The notes beneath the pieces are model-generated. The model had not been told where the DNA came from. It did not search any database and was given only the letters and a program-made list of their open reading frames with translations. Both the position numbers and the translations under genes were made by a program. A stretch of 64,000 nt of DNA from contig NZ_PYWA01000001.1 of assembly GCF_003056335.1 (NCBI RefSeq), positions 1-64,000 of the forward strand, written 5' to 3'. Below, piece after piece: positions 8,754 to 16,666 of this stretch. Positions within the stretch are counted from its first letter, which is position 1. Each line of letters starts with the position of its first letter. The DNA comes from Paracoccus indicus. Its GTDB lineage: Bacteria > Pseudomonadota > Alphaproteobacteria > Rhodobacterales > Rhodobacteraceae.

Positions 8754-9679
8754 TGGCAGTTCTTCTTCTTGCCGAAGTCACCAATGGTGAACTGAGCCGT
8801 GACGCGACCGCCAAGGCCGTCGCCGCCGTCAAACCCCTGGGCGATGTGACGCTGCTGTGTGCAGGGGCATCCGCCCGTGCCGCCGCCGACGAGGCCGCCA
8901 AGATCGACGGCGTGGCCAAGGTGCTGGTCGCCGAGGATGCACGTTACGGCCATCGTCTGGCCGAACCGACCGCCGCGCTGATCGTCAGCCTGGCGGGCGA
9001 TTACAGCCACATCGTCGCGCCCGCGACGACCGATGCCAAGAACGTCATGCCGCGCGTTGCCGCGCTGCTGGACGTGATGGTGCTGTCGGATGTCTCGGCC
9101 GTCATCGACGCCGATACCTTCGAGCGTCCGGTCTATGCCGGCAACGCCATCCAGACGGTGAAATCCTCGGATGCGACCAAGGTCATGACCATCCGCACCG
9201 CCAGCTTCGATGCGGCTGGCGAAGGCGGATCGGCCGATGTTTCGGACGCGGCACTGGCCGATGATCCGGCGCTGTCGAAATGGGTCTCGGACGAGGTTGC
9301 CGAAAGCGACCGCCCCGAGCTGACCTCGGCAGGTCGTGTCGTCTCGGGCGGTCGTGCGCTTGGGTCCAAGGAACAATTCGCCATCATCGAGACGCTGGCC
9401 GACAAGCTGGGCGCCGCCGTCGGCGCATCGCGTGCCGCCGTCGATTCGGGCTATGCCCCGAACGACTGGCAGGTGGGTCAGACCGGCAAGGTTGTCGCCC
9501 CCGAGCTTTATGTCGCCATCGGCATCTCGGGCGCGATCCAGCACCTTGCGGGCATGAAGGACAGCAAGGTCATCGTCGCGATCAACAAGGACGAAGAGGC
9601 TCCGATCTTCCAGGTGGCCGATTACGGCCTGGTCGGCGACCTGTTCCAGATCGTGCCGGAACTGACCGAAAAGCTGTAA
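8753..9679 (+). CDS. etfA: Electron transfer flavoprotein alpha subunit
   Basis: The protein has 308 residues. Start ATG 8753 ([15 protein letters not shown]) is preferred over the GTG one codon earlier. The C-terminal FAD-binding domain shows [39 protein letters not shown] and [20 protein letters not shown] followed by [25 protein letters not shown], the standard EtfA FAD motif. It is co-translated with etfB. The 3-hydroxyacyl-CoA dehydrogenase downstream fits fatty-acid/short-acyl-CoA oxidation but sits behind a terminator. Confidence 0.97.
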   Translation: MAVLLLAEVTNGELSRDATAKAVAAVKPLGDVTLLCAGASARAAADEAAKIDGVAKVLVAEDARYGHRLAEPTAALIVSLAGDYSHIVAPATTDAKNVMPRVAALLDVMVLSDVSAVIDADTFERPVYAGNAIQTVKSSDATKVMTIRTASFDAAGEGGSADVSDAALADDPALSKWVSDEVAESDRPELTSAGRVVSGGRALGSKEQFAIIETLADKLGAAVGASRAAVDSGYAPNDWQVGQTGKVVAPELYVAIGISGAIQHLAGMKDSKVIVAINKDEEAPIFQVADYGLVGDLFQIVPELTEKL

Positions 9680-9706
9680 GCCGCAAAGCTGCAGCCCGAC
9701 TGCGGG

Positions 9707-9737
9707 AAACCGCCCCCGGTGTGACCGGGGGCGGTTT
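9707..9737 (+). terminator. Terminator of the etfBA operon
   Basis: A long perfect stem, aaaccgcccccggt with accgggggcggttt, has a 3-nt gtg loop and ends in tttt. It lies 27 bp after the etfA stop. Confidence 0.9.
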
Positions 9738-9797
9738 TGCATTGCAGCACCTGCCGCCCCGCCCTATCGTCCGGCCCAAGAAGGATGGGGGTGCGGA

Positions 9798-10673
9798 ATG
9801 GCAATTCAGTCGGTTGGCGTGATCGGTGCGGGTCAGATGGGCAACGGCATCGCCCATGTCTTTGCCTTGGCCGGGTTCGACGTGCTGATGAACGACATCA
9901 GCCAGGACGCGCTGGACAAGGCCGTATCCCTGATCGACCGCAATCTGGAACGCCAGGTCAGCCGCGAGAAGATCACTGCCGAAGCCAAGGCCGCGGCCAT
10001 GGGGCGCATCAGCACCACGCTGAAGCTGTCGGATCTGGGCCGCACCGATCTGGTGATCGAGGCCGCGACCGAGCGCGAGACCGTCAAGCAGGCGATCTTC
10101 GAGGATCTGGTCCCGCATCTGAAGCCCGACACGATCCTGACCTCGAACACGTCGTCCATCTCGATCACCCGTCTGGCCAGCCGCACGGACCGCCCCGAGA
10201 AGTTCATGGGCTTCCACTTCATGAACCCCGTGCCCGTCATGCAGCTGGTCGAACTGATCCGCGGCATCGCCACCGACGAGCCGACCTACAAGGCGCTGCA
10301 CGAGGTGGTCGAGAAGCTGGGCAAGACATCGGCCACCGCCGAGGATTTCCCCGCCTTCATCGTGAACCGCATCCTGATGCCGATGATCAACGAGGCGGTC
10401 TATACGCTTTACGAAGGCGTGGGTTCGGTCAGTTCGATCGACAGCGCCATGAAGCTGGGCACCAACCATCCGATGGGCCCGTTGGAGCTTGCCGATTTCA
10501 TCGGGCTGGACACCTGCCTTGCCATCATGAACGTGCTTCACGACGGTCTGGCCGACACGAAATATCGCCCCTGCCCGCTTCTGACCAAATACGTCGAGGC
10601 GGGCTGGCTGGGTCGCAAGACCGGCCGCGGTTTTTACGACTATCGCGGGGATACGCCGGTTCCGACCCGCTGA
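9798..10673 (+). CDS. hbdA: 3-hydroxybutyryl-CoA dehydrogenase
   Basis: The protein has 291 residues. It interconverts acetoacetyl-CoA and 3-hydroxybutyryl-CoA using NAD(P)H. The N-terminal Rossmann motif is GVIGAGQMGNGIAHVFALAG (residues 6-25). Catalytic His and Glu are in FMGFHFMNPVPVMQLVELI. The C-terminal 3HCDH domain has GFIVNR-type FPAFIVNRILMPMINEAVYTLYEGVGSV and LGTNHPMGPLELADFIGLDTCLAIMNVLHD. The length is standard for a stand-alone bacterial dehydrogenase, not an FadB fusion. It may feed polyhydroxybutyrate or butyryl-CoA metabolism. It is monocistronic between etfA and choX. Confidence 0.93.
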   Translation: MAIQSVGVIGAGQMGNGIAHVFALAGFDVLMNDISQDALDKAVSLIDRNLERQVSREKITAEAKAAAMGRISTTLKLSDLGRTDLVIEAATERETVKQAIFEDLVPHLKPDTILTSNTSSISITRLASRTDRPEKFMGFHFMNPVPVMQLVELIRGIATDEPTYKALHEVVEKLGKTSATAEDFPAFIVNRILMPMINEAVYTLYEGVGSVSSIDSAMKLGTNHPMGPLELADFIGLDTCLAIMNVLHDGLADTKYRPCPLLTKYVEAGWLGRKTGRGFYDYRGDTPVPTR

Positions 10674-10745
10674 GGTCCCCGATCTTTTCCGGTCCTGCTG
10701 CGGGATGCAGTCTGTCCCGCGACAGGCAACCCAACAGGAGCGACC

Positions 10746-11681
10746 ATGAGCAGACCCATCACAGCCGCAGTCATCGCGCTGATCGCGATCTCCTCCTCGC
10801 CGGCACTCGCCGATGACGCCGGAACCTGCGGCACCGTCCGCCTGTCCGACCCGGGTTGGAGCGACATCTCGGCCACGAACGGCGTCGCCGCCGTCCTGCT
10901 GGAGGGCCTGGGCTATACGCCCGACATCGCGACGCTGTCCGTTCCCGTCGGCTACGAGGCGCTGAAAGGCGCGCAGACCGATGTGTTCCTTGGCAACTGG
11001 CTGCCCGCCCAGCAGGAATTCCGCGCCGATCTGGATGCCGATGGCAGCGTGACGGAACTGGTCCAGAACCTCGAAGGCGCCAAGTTCACGCTGGCCGTCA
11101 ATCCCGCCGCCGCCGAACTGGGGGTCAAGGATTTCGCCGATCTGGACGCCCATAAGGACGCCTTCGAGGGCAAGATCTATGGCATCGAACCGGGCGCCCC
11201 GGCCAACCTGAACATCCAGTCGATGATTGACGCCGACGAATTCGGTCTGGGCGATTGGGAGCTGGTCGAAAGCGGCGAACAGGCCATGCTGGCGCAGGTC
11301 CAGCGCAACAGCGACACGCCCACCGTCTTTTTGGCCTGGGCGCCCCACCCCATGAACGAGGCCATCGACATCACCTATCTGTCGGGCGGCGACGACCGCT
11401 TCGGTCCCGATTACGGTGGCGCGACGGTCCACACCCTGGCCCGCAAGGAGTGGGTCGAGTCCTGCCCGAATGCCGCCAAGCTGTTCACCCAGCTGACCTT
11501 CGACGTGAAGATGGAAAACGTCCTGATGGGCGCCATCCTGAACGACGGCGAATCCCCCACCGATGCGGCCCGCGACTGGCTGGAAGCCAATCCCGAACAG
11601 CTGTCCGTCTGGCTGGAGGATGTGACCACGCTGGATGGTCAGCCCGGCCTGCCCGCACTCAAATCCGAACTGGAGGGCTGA
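10746..11681 (+). CDS. choX: Choline ABC transporter substrate-binding protein
   Basis: The protein has 311 residues with a signal peptide ending about ALA|DDAGTCG. The OpuAC/ProX-type fold carries aromatic residues expected in a quaternary-amine cage: SDPGWSDISATNG, FLGNWLPAQQEF, KIYGIEPGAPANLNIQ and FLAWAPHPMN. These places resemble the Trp/Trp/Tyr/Trp box of ChoX from Sinorhizobium. An AGGAG site precedes ATG 10746. Its stop overlaps the betC start, so substrate capture and choline-sulfate hydrolysis are coupled. No choW/choV permease or ATPase is adjacent. Glycine betaine is an alternative ligand. Confidence 0.85.
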   Translation: MSRPITAAVIALIAISSSPALADDAGTCGTVRLSDPGWSDISATNGVAAVLLEGLGYTPDIATLSVPVGYEALKGAQTDVFLGNWLPAQQEFRADLDADGSVTELVQNLEGAKFTLAVNPAAAELGVKDFADLDAHKDAFEGKIYGIEPGAPANLNIQSMIDADEFGLGDWELVESGEQAMLAQVQRNSDTPTVFLAWAPHPMNEAIDITYLSGGDDRFGPDYGGATVHTLARKEWVESCPNAAKLFTQLTFDVKMENVLMGAILNDGESPTDAARDWLEANPEQLSVWLEDVTTLDGQPGLPALKSELEG

Positions 11682-13177
11682 TGACCGACAAGCCGAACAT
11701 CCTGATCCTGATGGCTGACCAACTGTCGGGGGTTCTTTTCCCCGACGGCCCCGCCGACTTCCTGCACACGCCGAACCTGAAGCGTCTGGCCGAGCGGTCC
11801 ACCCGCTTTGCCAACGCCTATACCGGCAGCCCGCTTTGCGCACCGGGGCGGGCCAGCTTCATGTCGGGGCAGCTGCCAAGCCGCACGCAGGTCTATGACA
11901 ATGCGGCGGAATTCGCATCCGACATCCCGACCTATGCCCACCATCTGCGCCGTGCGGGCTATCACACCAGCCTGTCGGGCAAGATGCATTTCGTCGGTCC
12001 CGACCAGCTGCATGGCTTCGAGGAACGCCTGACCACCGACATCTATCCCGCCGATTTCGGCTGGACGCCAGATTACCGCAAGCCCGGTGAACGGATCGAC
12101 TGGTGGTATCACAATCTGGGGTCCGTCACCGGCGCGGGCGTGGCCGAGATCAGCAACCAGCTGGAATACGACGATGAGGTCGCCCATCACGCACGCCGCA
12201 AGCTCTATGATCTGGCGCGTGGGCATGACGACCGCCCGTGGTGCCTGACGGTCAGCTTCACCCACCCGCACGACCCCTTCGTGGCGCGACGCAAGTATTG
12301 GGATCTGTACAACGACGCGCCGGAACTGGCCGCGCCCGTACCGATCCCCTATGAGCAGATGGACAACCACTCGCAGCGCCTGATGGACGCCAGCGACTGG
12401 CGTGCGCTGGAAATCACCGAGGATCACATCCGCCGCGCAAGGCAGGGATACTTTGCCAACATCAGCTATGTCGACGACAAGATCGGCGAGATCCTGGACG
12501 TGCTGGAGGCGACCCGCCAGGATCCGATCATCCTGTTCCTCTCGGACCACGGCGAGATGCTGGGCGAACGCGGCATGTGGTTCAAGATGAGCTTCTTTGA
12601 ACAATCCGCCCGCGTGCCGCTGATGATCTCGGCCCCCGACATGCCCGCGGGGCTGGTGGAACAGCCGGTCAGCACCATCGACGTGCTGCCGACGCTGTGC
12701 GATCTGGCAGGGCTGCCGATGGATGAGATCGCGCCTTGGACCGATGGCGTATCCCTTGCCAAGGGCGGCACGCGCGAACCCGTGCCGATGGAATATGCCG
12801 CCGAGGGAAGCATCACCCCGCTTGTCGCGCTGCGCGACGGACGCTGGAAATACATCGCCTGCATGGCCGATCCGGAAATACTGTTCGATCTGGAGGCCGA
12901 TCCCGACGAACGGGTGAACCTTGCGGGCGATCCCGAACATGCCGAGACGCTTGGCCATCTGCGCTCGCTGGCGCATCAGCGGTGGGATCTGGAGGCCTAT
13001 GACGGCCAGGTGCGCCAATCGCAGGCGCGTCGCTGGATCGTCTATGAGGCGTTGCGCAACGGGGCCTATTACCCTTGGGACCACCAGCCGCTTCAGCTGG
13101 CGTCCGAACGCTATATGCGCAACCACATGGATCTGAACGTGCTGGAGGAAAACCAGCGCTTCCCGCGCGGGGAATGA
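11681..13177 (+). CDS. betC: Choline-sulfatase
   Basis: The protein has 498 residues. It hydrolyses choline-O-sulfate to choline and sulfate. Start ATG 11681 gives NILILMADQLSG with metal-binding Asp at the N-terminus. The formylglycine-type sulfatase signature is CAPGRASFMSG (Cys to be oxidised). SGKMHFVGPDQLHGFEERLTTDIYPADFGWTPDY is highly typical of BetC, as is LSDHGEMLGERGMWFKMSFFE with the second metal site. The C-terminal YMRNHMDLNVLEENQRFPRG tail is also typical. Only choX is beside it: the usual betI, betB and betA are absent from this locus. Confidence 0.95.
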   Translation: MTDKPNILILMADQLSGVLFPDGPADFLHTPNLKRLAERSTRFANAYTGSPLCAPGRASFMSGQLPSRTQVYDNAAEFASDIPTYAHHLRRAGYHTSLSGKMHFVGPDQLHGFEERLTTDIYPADFGWTPDYRKPGERIDWWYHNLGSVTGAGVAEISNQLEYDDEVAHHARRKLYDLARGHDDRPWCLTVSFTHPHDPFVARRKYWDLYNDAPELAAPVPIPYEQMDNHSQRLMDASDWRALEITEDHIRRARQGYFANISYVDDKIGEILDVLEATRQDPIILFLSDHGEMLGERGMWFKMSFFEQSARVPLMISAPDMPAGLVEQPVSTIDVLPTLCDLAGLPMDEIAPWTDGVSLAKGGTREPVPMEYAAEGSITPLVALRDGRWKYIACMADPEILFDLEADPDERVNLAGDPEHAETLGHLRSLAHQRWDLEAYDGQVRQSQARRWIVYEALRNGAYYPWDHQPLQLASERYMRNHMDLNVLEENQRFPRGE

Positions 13178-13184
13178 TCAGGCG

Positions 13185-13209
13185 GCGGGGCCGGTCATCC
13201 CGGCCCCGC
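13185..13209. terminator. Terminator between betC and the DUF2852 gene
   Basis: A 10-bp stem, gcggggccgg with ccggccccgc, has a 5-nt loop and lies between two convergent stops 40 bp apart. It can serve both strands, although T-tracts are short. Confidence 0.7.
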
Positions 13210-13217
13210 TTATCGCG

Positions 13218-13628
13218 TCAGGCAGCGTCCTTGGGACCGCGGCTGTCCATGAACTGATCGAATTCGGCCTTGTCCTTGGCTTCGCGCAGCTTCTGCAGGA
13301 AGTCGACGAATTCGTTGTGCTCATCCTCAAGACGCTTCAGCGTCTGTTCGCGATAGGCGTCGAAGGCGTGATTGCCCGTGCTGGGGGCGGTATAGCGGGT
13401 CCGCGCGGTGGCGGTGCGTTTGCTGCATCCGAACATGCGATTGCTCCAGATCATATAGACAAGAAGTGCGAGGCCCACGGGCCAGGCGGCGATGAAGCCA
13501 AGGATCATGGCGGCGATCCAGGCGATGCGGCCCTTGCTGTCCAGCCAGTCGCGTCCCCGTGCAAGGAAGTCGCCGAAGCGGGCCTTTGCGGGTTCGGCCG
13601 GATAAAGGGCCTGGGTGGCGGTGTTCAT
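13218..13628 (-). CDS. DUF2852 membrane protein
   Basis: The protein has 136 residues. A membrane helix lies at about 36-63 (IAWIAAMILGFIAAWPVGLALLVYMIW) followed by a basic, soluble C-terminal half ending in a predicted helix with FDAYREQTLKRLEDEHNEFVDFLQKLREAKDKAEFDQFM. This layout matches DUF2852, a family common in Rhodobacteraceae with no known function. An AGGAGAG site precedes the ATG. The gene follows the TetR regulator on the same strand, and repeated TTAAC units in its upstream region suggest it is under specific control. Confidence 0.8.
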   Translation of the reverse strand: MNTATQALYPAEPAKARFGDFLARGRDWLDSKGRIAWIAAMILGFIAAWPVGLALLVYMIWSNRMFGCSKRTATARTRYTAPSTGNHAFDAYREQTLKRLEDEHNEFVDFLQKLREAKDKAEFDQFMDSRGPKDAA

Positions 13629-13641
13629 TTGTCATCTCTCC

Positions 13642-13672
13642 TAATGTTAATGTTAATCACATTTACATAGAT
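13642..13672 (-). promoter_or_regulatory. AT-rich repeat block before the DUF2852 gene (possible operator)
   Basis: On the reverse strand this reads TGTAAATGTGATTAACATTAAC and then ATTAGG, giving three tandem ATTAAC-like units directly before the AGGAGAG ribosome site. It is conspicuously AT-rich in a GC-rich region. Being 41 bp downstream of a TetR gene, it could be that regulator's operator. No dyad of convincing length was found, so this is only a candidate. Confidence 0.35.
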
Positions 13673-13713
13673 TGGGGTTGAGCATGGCTTCGTCAAGTAT
13701 CGGGCGACGAATT

Positions 13714-14328
13714 TTACTCGGGGATCAGGCCAAGCCCGCGCAGATAGATGATCGCGCCGCTTTCCAGCATCTCGGAGGGGGCGACGGGGCTGCGGCTGCC
13801 GGGCTTGCCGCGGGAAAACAGCTCGACCACGCCATGGCTGAGGGCCCAGATGTGGTTGGCGACCATCCGCGCCGGCGGACGCTTGTCGGCGGGCAGACGG
13901 GTGGCCAATGCCTCGGCTGCCGAGATCAGCACCCCCTGCGCACGATCCGATGCCGCCGCCAGATCCGGATTTCCCGCGACCGAGATGCCGGATTCGAACA
14001 TGGCCATGTAATATCCGGGGCGGTCGGCGGCGAAATCCAGATAGGCCTGCCCCGTGCGCAGGAACGCGGTCAGGGCGCGGGGCTTGCCGTCATCAAAGGC
14101 TGCGGTCAGCCGGTCGGCGAAATCGACGAAGCCCTGGCGGGCGACCTCTTCCAGCAGGTCGTCGCGGCCCTTGAAGTGGCGATAGGGGGCGGCGGGGGAC
14201 ACGCCGGCAAGACGCGCAGCCTCGGCCAGCGTGAAGGCCTGCGGACCTTTTTCCTGGATCAGGGCCGCAGTGGCATCGACCAGCGCCTGTCGCAGGTTTC
14301 CGTGGTGATAGGATTTGCGGTCGGCCAC
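13714..14328 (-). CDS. TetR/AcrR family transcriptional regulator
   Basis: The protein has 204 residues. The N-terminal helix-turn-helix spans about 12-58: LRQALVDATAALIQEKGPQAFTLAEAARLAGVSPAAPYRHFKGRDDLLEEVA. The C-terminal ligand domain contains FLRTGQAYLDFAADRPGYYMAMFESGI, typical of the TetR_C_13/WHG branch. The start is GTG and overlaps the HPr stop (TAGTG), so the regulator is translationally coupled to the PTS block. It may autoregulate or control the DUF2852 gene downstream. The ligand is unknown. Confidence 0.88.
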   Translation of the reverse strand: MADRKSYHHGNLRQALVDATAALIQEKGPQAFTLAEAARLAGVSPAAPYRHFKGRDDLLEEVARQGFVDFADRLTAAFDDGKPRALTAFLRTGQAYLDFAADRPGYYMAMFESGISVAGNPDLAAASDRAQGVLISAAEALATRLPADKRPPARMVANHIWALSHGVVELFSRGKPGSRSPVAPSEMLESGAIIYLRGLGLIPE

Positions 14329-14606
14329 TACATGCCTTCGCCGAAGCAGTCCTTGACCAATGCTTCCAGCGCGTCCGCCAGTTCGACCGCCTGCGGGCCG
14401 GTGGTGGTGACGCGGATGTCGCTGCCGCGCGAGGCTGCCAGCATCAGCAGCCCCATGATCGAATCGCCGGAAACCGAATGACCGTCCTTTTCCACCTGCG
14501 CCTGCGCATCGAAATTCTCGACCACGTCGACGAACTTGGCGCTGGCCCGCGCATGCAGGCCCTTGACGTTGATGATGGAGAGGTCGCGTTCAATCGGTCC
14601 GGTCAT
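14328..14606 (-). CDS. ptsH: HPr phosphocarrier protein of the regulatory PTS
   Basis: The protein has 92 residues. The phosphoryl-accepting His is in the motif IINVKGLHARASAKFVDV (His at residue 18). The HprK target Ser lies in HSVSGDSIMGLLMLAASRG. Both phosphorylation sites are therefore intact, consistent with the HPr kinase encoded upstream. ATG 14606 overlaps the EIIA stop (ATGA). No sugar-specific EIIB/EIIC is nearby, so it is a regulatory phosphorelay rather than a sugar transporter. Confidence 0.95.
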   Translation of the reverse strand: MTGPIERDLSIINVKGLHARASAKFVDVVENFDAQAQVEKDGHSVSGDSIMGLLMLAASRGSDIRVTTTGPQAVELADALEALVKDCFGEGM

Positions 14607-15025
14607 CGGGCGTGGGTTCCTGTAGCGATCCCCGCCTCGGGCGGGACGTTATAGGAATTGATGTACTTGCGCCCGGCCTCCTTGGCAAATGCCACGGCAT
14701 CGGCGACCCGAAGCTTGCGCGACTTTGCCAGTTTGACCAGCATCGGCAGATTGGCACCATAAAGGATGGTGCGATCCTCGACCGCGCAGGCGGGAAGGGC
14801 AAGGTTCGCGGGCGATCCTCCGAAAAGATCGGTGACAAGGACGACCCCGTCGCCCAAGTCGACGGCATTGGCCGCCGCCTTGATTTCCGCAGTCTTGGCC
14901 GCGCGGTCGTGATCGTCCTCGATCGCGACGGCAACGATGCCAACCTGCGGACCCACGACATGTTCGACCGCCGAGAGATATTCCCGTGCAAGGCCGCCAT
15001 GCGCTACGATGACAATTCCGATCAA
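14603..15025 (-). CDS. PTS EIIA component, mannose (EIIA-Man) family
   Basis: The protein has 140 residues. I chose the TTG at 15025, which yields LIGIVIVAHGGLAREYLSAV, the exact family N-terminus with the phospho-His in VAHGG. Longer upstream reading is unlike the family. A GGTGGGG stretch lies about 8 bp upstream. The substrate-free EIIA-Man fold is confirmed by VVLVTDLFGGSPANLAL. In alphaproteobacteria this EIIA accepts phosphate from HPr and acts in regulation. It is between rapZ (31-bp gap) and HPr (4-bp overlap). Confidence 0.9.
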   Translation of the reverse strand: MIGIVIVAHGGLAREYLSAVEHVVGPQVGIVAVAIEDDHDRAAKTAEIKAAANAVDLGDGVVLVTDLFGGSPANLALPACAVEDRTILYGANLPMLVKLAKSRKLRVADAVAFAKEAGRKYINSYNVPPEAGIATGTHAR

Positions 15026-15056
15026 CGCGCCCCACCAAGTCCAAAAGCCCGCGTCC

Positions 15057-16022
15057 TCATGACGCCTGCCTCTGCGTCGGTCGTGCCTCGCCACTGGGCG
15101 GAGCATCTCCGGCAGAATGCAGCGCCGCATTGCGACGCTCGAGTTCCCTATGTCTTATTGACACCGGCCAGCCAGCATCCGCAAGCGCCACGGCCATCTT
15201 TTCGACCAAAGTGACGGAACGGTGTTGTCCGCCGGTACAGCCGAACCCTACGGCAAGATGGGATTTACCCTCTTGCAGATGTGCGGGCAGCAGGAATTCA
15301 ACCAAACCGCGGGTTCGTTGAAAAAACTCGTCGAATCGGGCGTCGGCTGTCACATGGTCCTGAACGCGCACGTCGCGACCGTCCAAGGCGCGCAAGGCAG
15401 GCTCCCAATGCGGGTTGGCAAGGAAGCGGCAATCGAACATCACGTCGACGCCCCGCGGCACCCCGCGCTTGTAGCTGAAGGAATGCAGCGACACGCTGAG
15501 GCTCTTGCCGGGGCGCAGATCGAACCAGCGGGTCAGCTCGGCCTTCAGATCGTGGGGTGACAGCTCGGACGTATCCAGCAGCACGTCGGCCCTTGCACGG
15601 ATCGGGGCCAGAATGTCGATTTCGGCCAAGACGCCTGCCATGGGTTCGCTGTCGGGCGTCAAGGGATGGCGGCGGCGGGTTTCGTTGAAACGTCGGACCA
15701 GCACGTCGGCCGCGCAATCGAGGAAAAGCACCTCGGGCGAATAGCCGGGCATGCGTGTCAGCCGGTCGATCAGCTCGATCACGTTCGAGGATGAGAAGTC
15801 GCGGTTGCGCACGTCCAGACCAAGCGCCAGCGGCACGGGCCGCGCAGGACCGTCCAGCAGGCGCGGGATCAGGGACAGGGGCAGGTTGTCGATGGCCTCG
15901 AAGCCCAGATCCTCGAGCACATTGATGGCGGTGGACCTGCCCGCGCCGGACGGGCCGGTGACCAGCACCAGTCGTTGCACGCCCTGAGGCGCATCATCGG
16001 GGGTCGGATCGTCTTGGGCCAT
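15057..16022 (-). CDS. rapZ: RapZ/YvcJ-family P-loop nucleotide-binding protein
   Basis: The protein has 321 residues. The Walker A motif is [11 protein letters not shown] (residues 21-31), with Arg where Lys is usual before Ser/Thr. [11 protein letters not shown] and [13 protein letters not shown] follow, then [22 protein letters not shown] and the C-terminal [10 protein letters not shown] motif, all diagnostic of RapZ. In enterobacteria it guides RNase E to GlmZ RNA and binds GlcN6P. Its role in alphaproteobacteria is less certain, but its place in the PTS block is conserved. It starts 31 bp after the hprK stop. Confidence 0.93.
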   Translation of the reverse strand: MAQDDPTPDDAPQGVQRLVLVTGPSGAGRSTAINVLEDLGFEAIDNLPLSLIPRLLDGPARPVPLALGLDVRNRDFSSSNVIELIDRLTRMPGYSPEVLFLDCAADVLVRRFNETRRRHPLTPDSEPMAGVLAEIDILAPIRARADVLLDTSELSPHDLKAELTRWFDLRPGKSLSVSLHSFSYKRGVPRGVDVMFDCRFLANPHWEPALRALDGRDVRVQDHVTADARFDEFFQRTRGLVEFLLPAHLQEGKSHLAVGFGCTGGQHRSVTLVEKMAVALADAGWPVSIRHRELERRNAALHSAGDAPPSGEARPTQRQAS

Positions 16023-16052
16023 CCGTCTTCCTTCGCATGTCGGGTCGGGCGG

Positions 16053-16466
16053 CTATGCCAGGCGTCGGCCCAGCATCAACTGCCGCAGCGCAGCGTAAAG
16101 ATGCGGGCGATACGGTCCCGATACAAGCAAAACCCGGATGCCCAGCCATTCGCGATGTCGCACCTGTGGCAGACGATCCTTTTCCTCCAACCCCAGATCG
16201 ACCGCTGCATGTACCGGAACCGGAGCGGAGGGCACTGCCGAAAGGATGCCCACGCCCCGCGCCTCGATCTTGCCCAACAGCGGTCGCGGCGCCTGGGCAA
16301 TCAACTGCCCGGCAGACAGTCGCAGGTCGGTCCTGTCATCGGCTACCAGCTGTGCCCCCACGGCCATCAACTGCAGGGCCAGCGTCGATTTCCCACTGCC
16401 CGAGGGACCGATGATGACCAGTCCCCGGCCTTCGAATGCGACACAAGTGGCGTGAATCTGATGCAT
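16053..16466 (-). CDS. hprK: HPr kinase/phosphorylase, short alphaproteobacterial form
   Basis: The protein has 137 residues from ATG 16466 (MHQIHATCVAFEGRGLVIIG). It has only the catalytic C-terminal domain: Walker A GPSGSGKST at about 20-28, AQLVADDRTDLRL, and IEARGVGIL, the HprK signature loop. The N-terminal domain of Gram-positive HprK is absent, as is usual in alphaproteobacteria. It would phosphorylate the Ser of HPr. In many relatives a ChvG/ChvI two-component system sits between this gene and pckA, but here hprK is directly divergent from pckA. Confidence 0.92.
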   Translation of the reverse strand: MHQIHATCVAFEGRGLVIIGPSGSGKSTLALQLMAVGAQLVADDRTDLRLSAGQLIAQAPRPLLGKIEARGVGILSAVPSAPVPVHAAVDLGLEEKDRLPQVRHREWLGIRVLLVSGPYRPHLYAALRQLMLGRRLA

Positions 16467-16557
16467 GCGAATCACCTTAGGGAAAAAATGGCTTCCGTTC
16501 CGGTGATGATCCACCTCACAGGGGCCGAAAACCATGCTGATGGCGATAACATTCACA

Positions 16558-16582
16558 GTTTGCGCTAACCGTTTGCGCTGAC
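16558..16582 (+). promoter_or_regulatory. Two tandem LacI-type operator-like sites upstream of pckA
   Basis: GTTTGCGCTAAC (16558-16569) and GTTTGCGCTGAC (16571-16582) are spaced 13 bp apart. Each is a near-palindrome around a central CG (GTTTGC|GCTAAC), the usual layout of LacI-family operators. They lie about 85-110 bp before the pckA start in the hprK-pckA intergenic region. CceR/AkgR of Rhodobacter sphaeroides, a LacI-family regulator of central carbon metabolism, binds a GCG-centred palindrome. That this is its site is inference. Confidence 0.5.
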
Positions 16583-16666
16583 TTGTTTCGCGCGAAAACC
16601 GCCATGCTATAGCCGATTCCATTGCATAGCACTTGACGGCGAACATTCATGGATCAGGAGCCCCAG

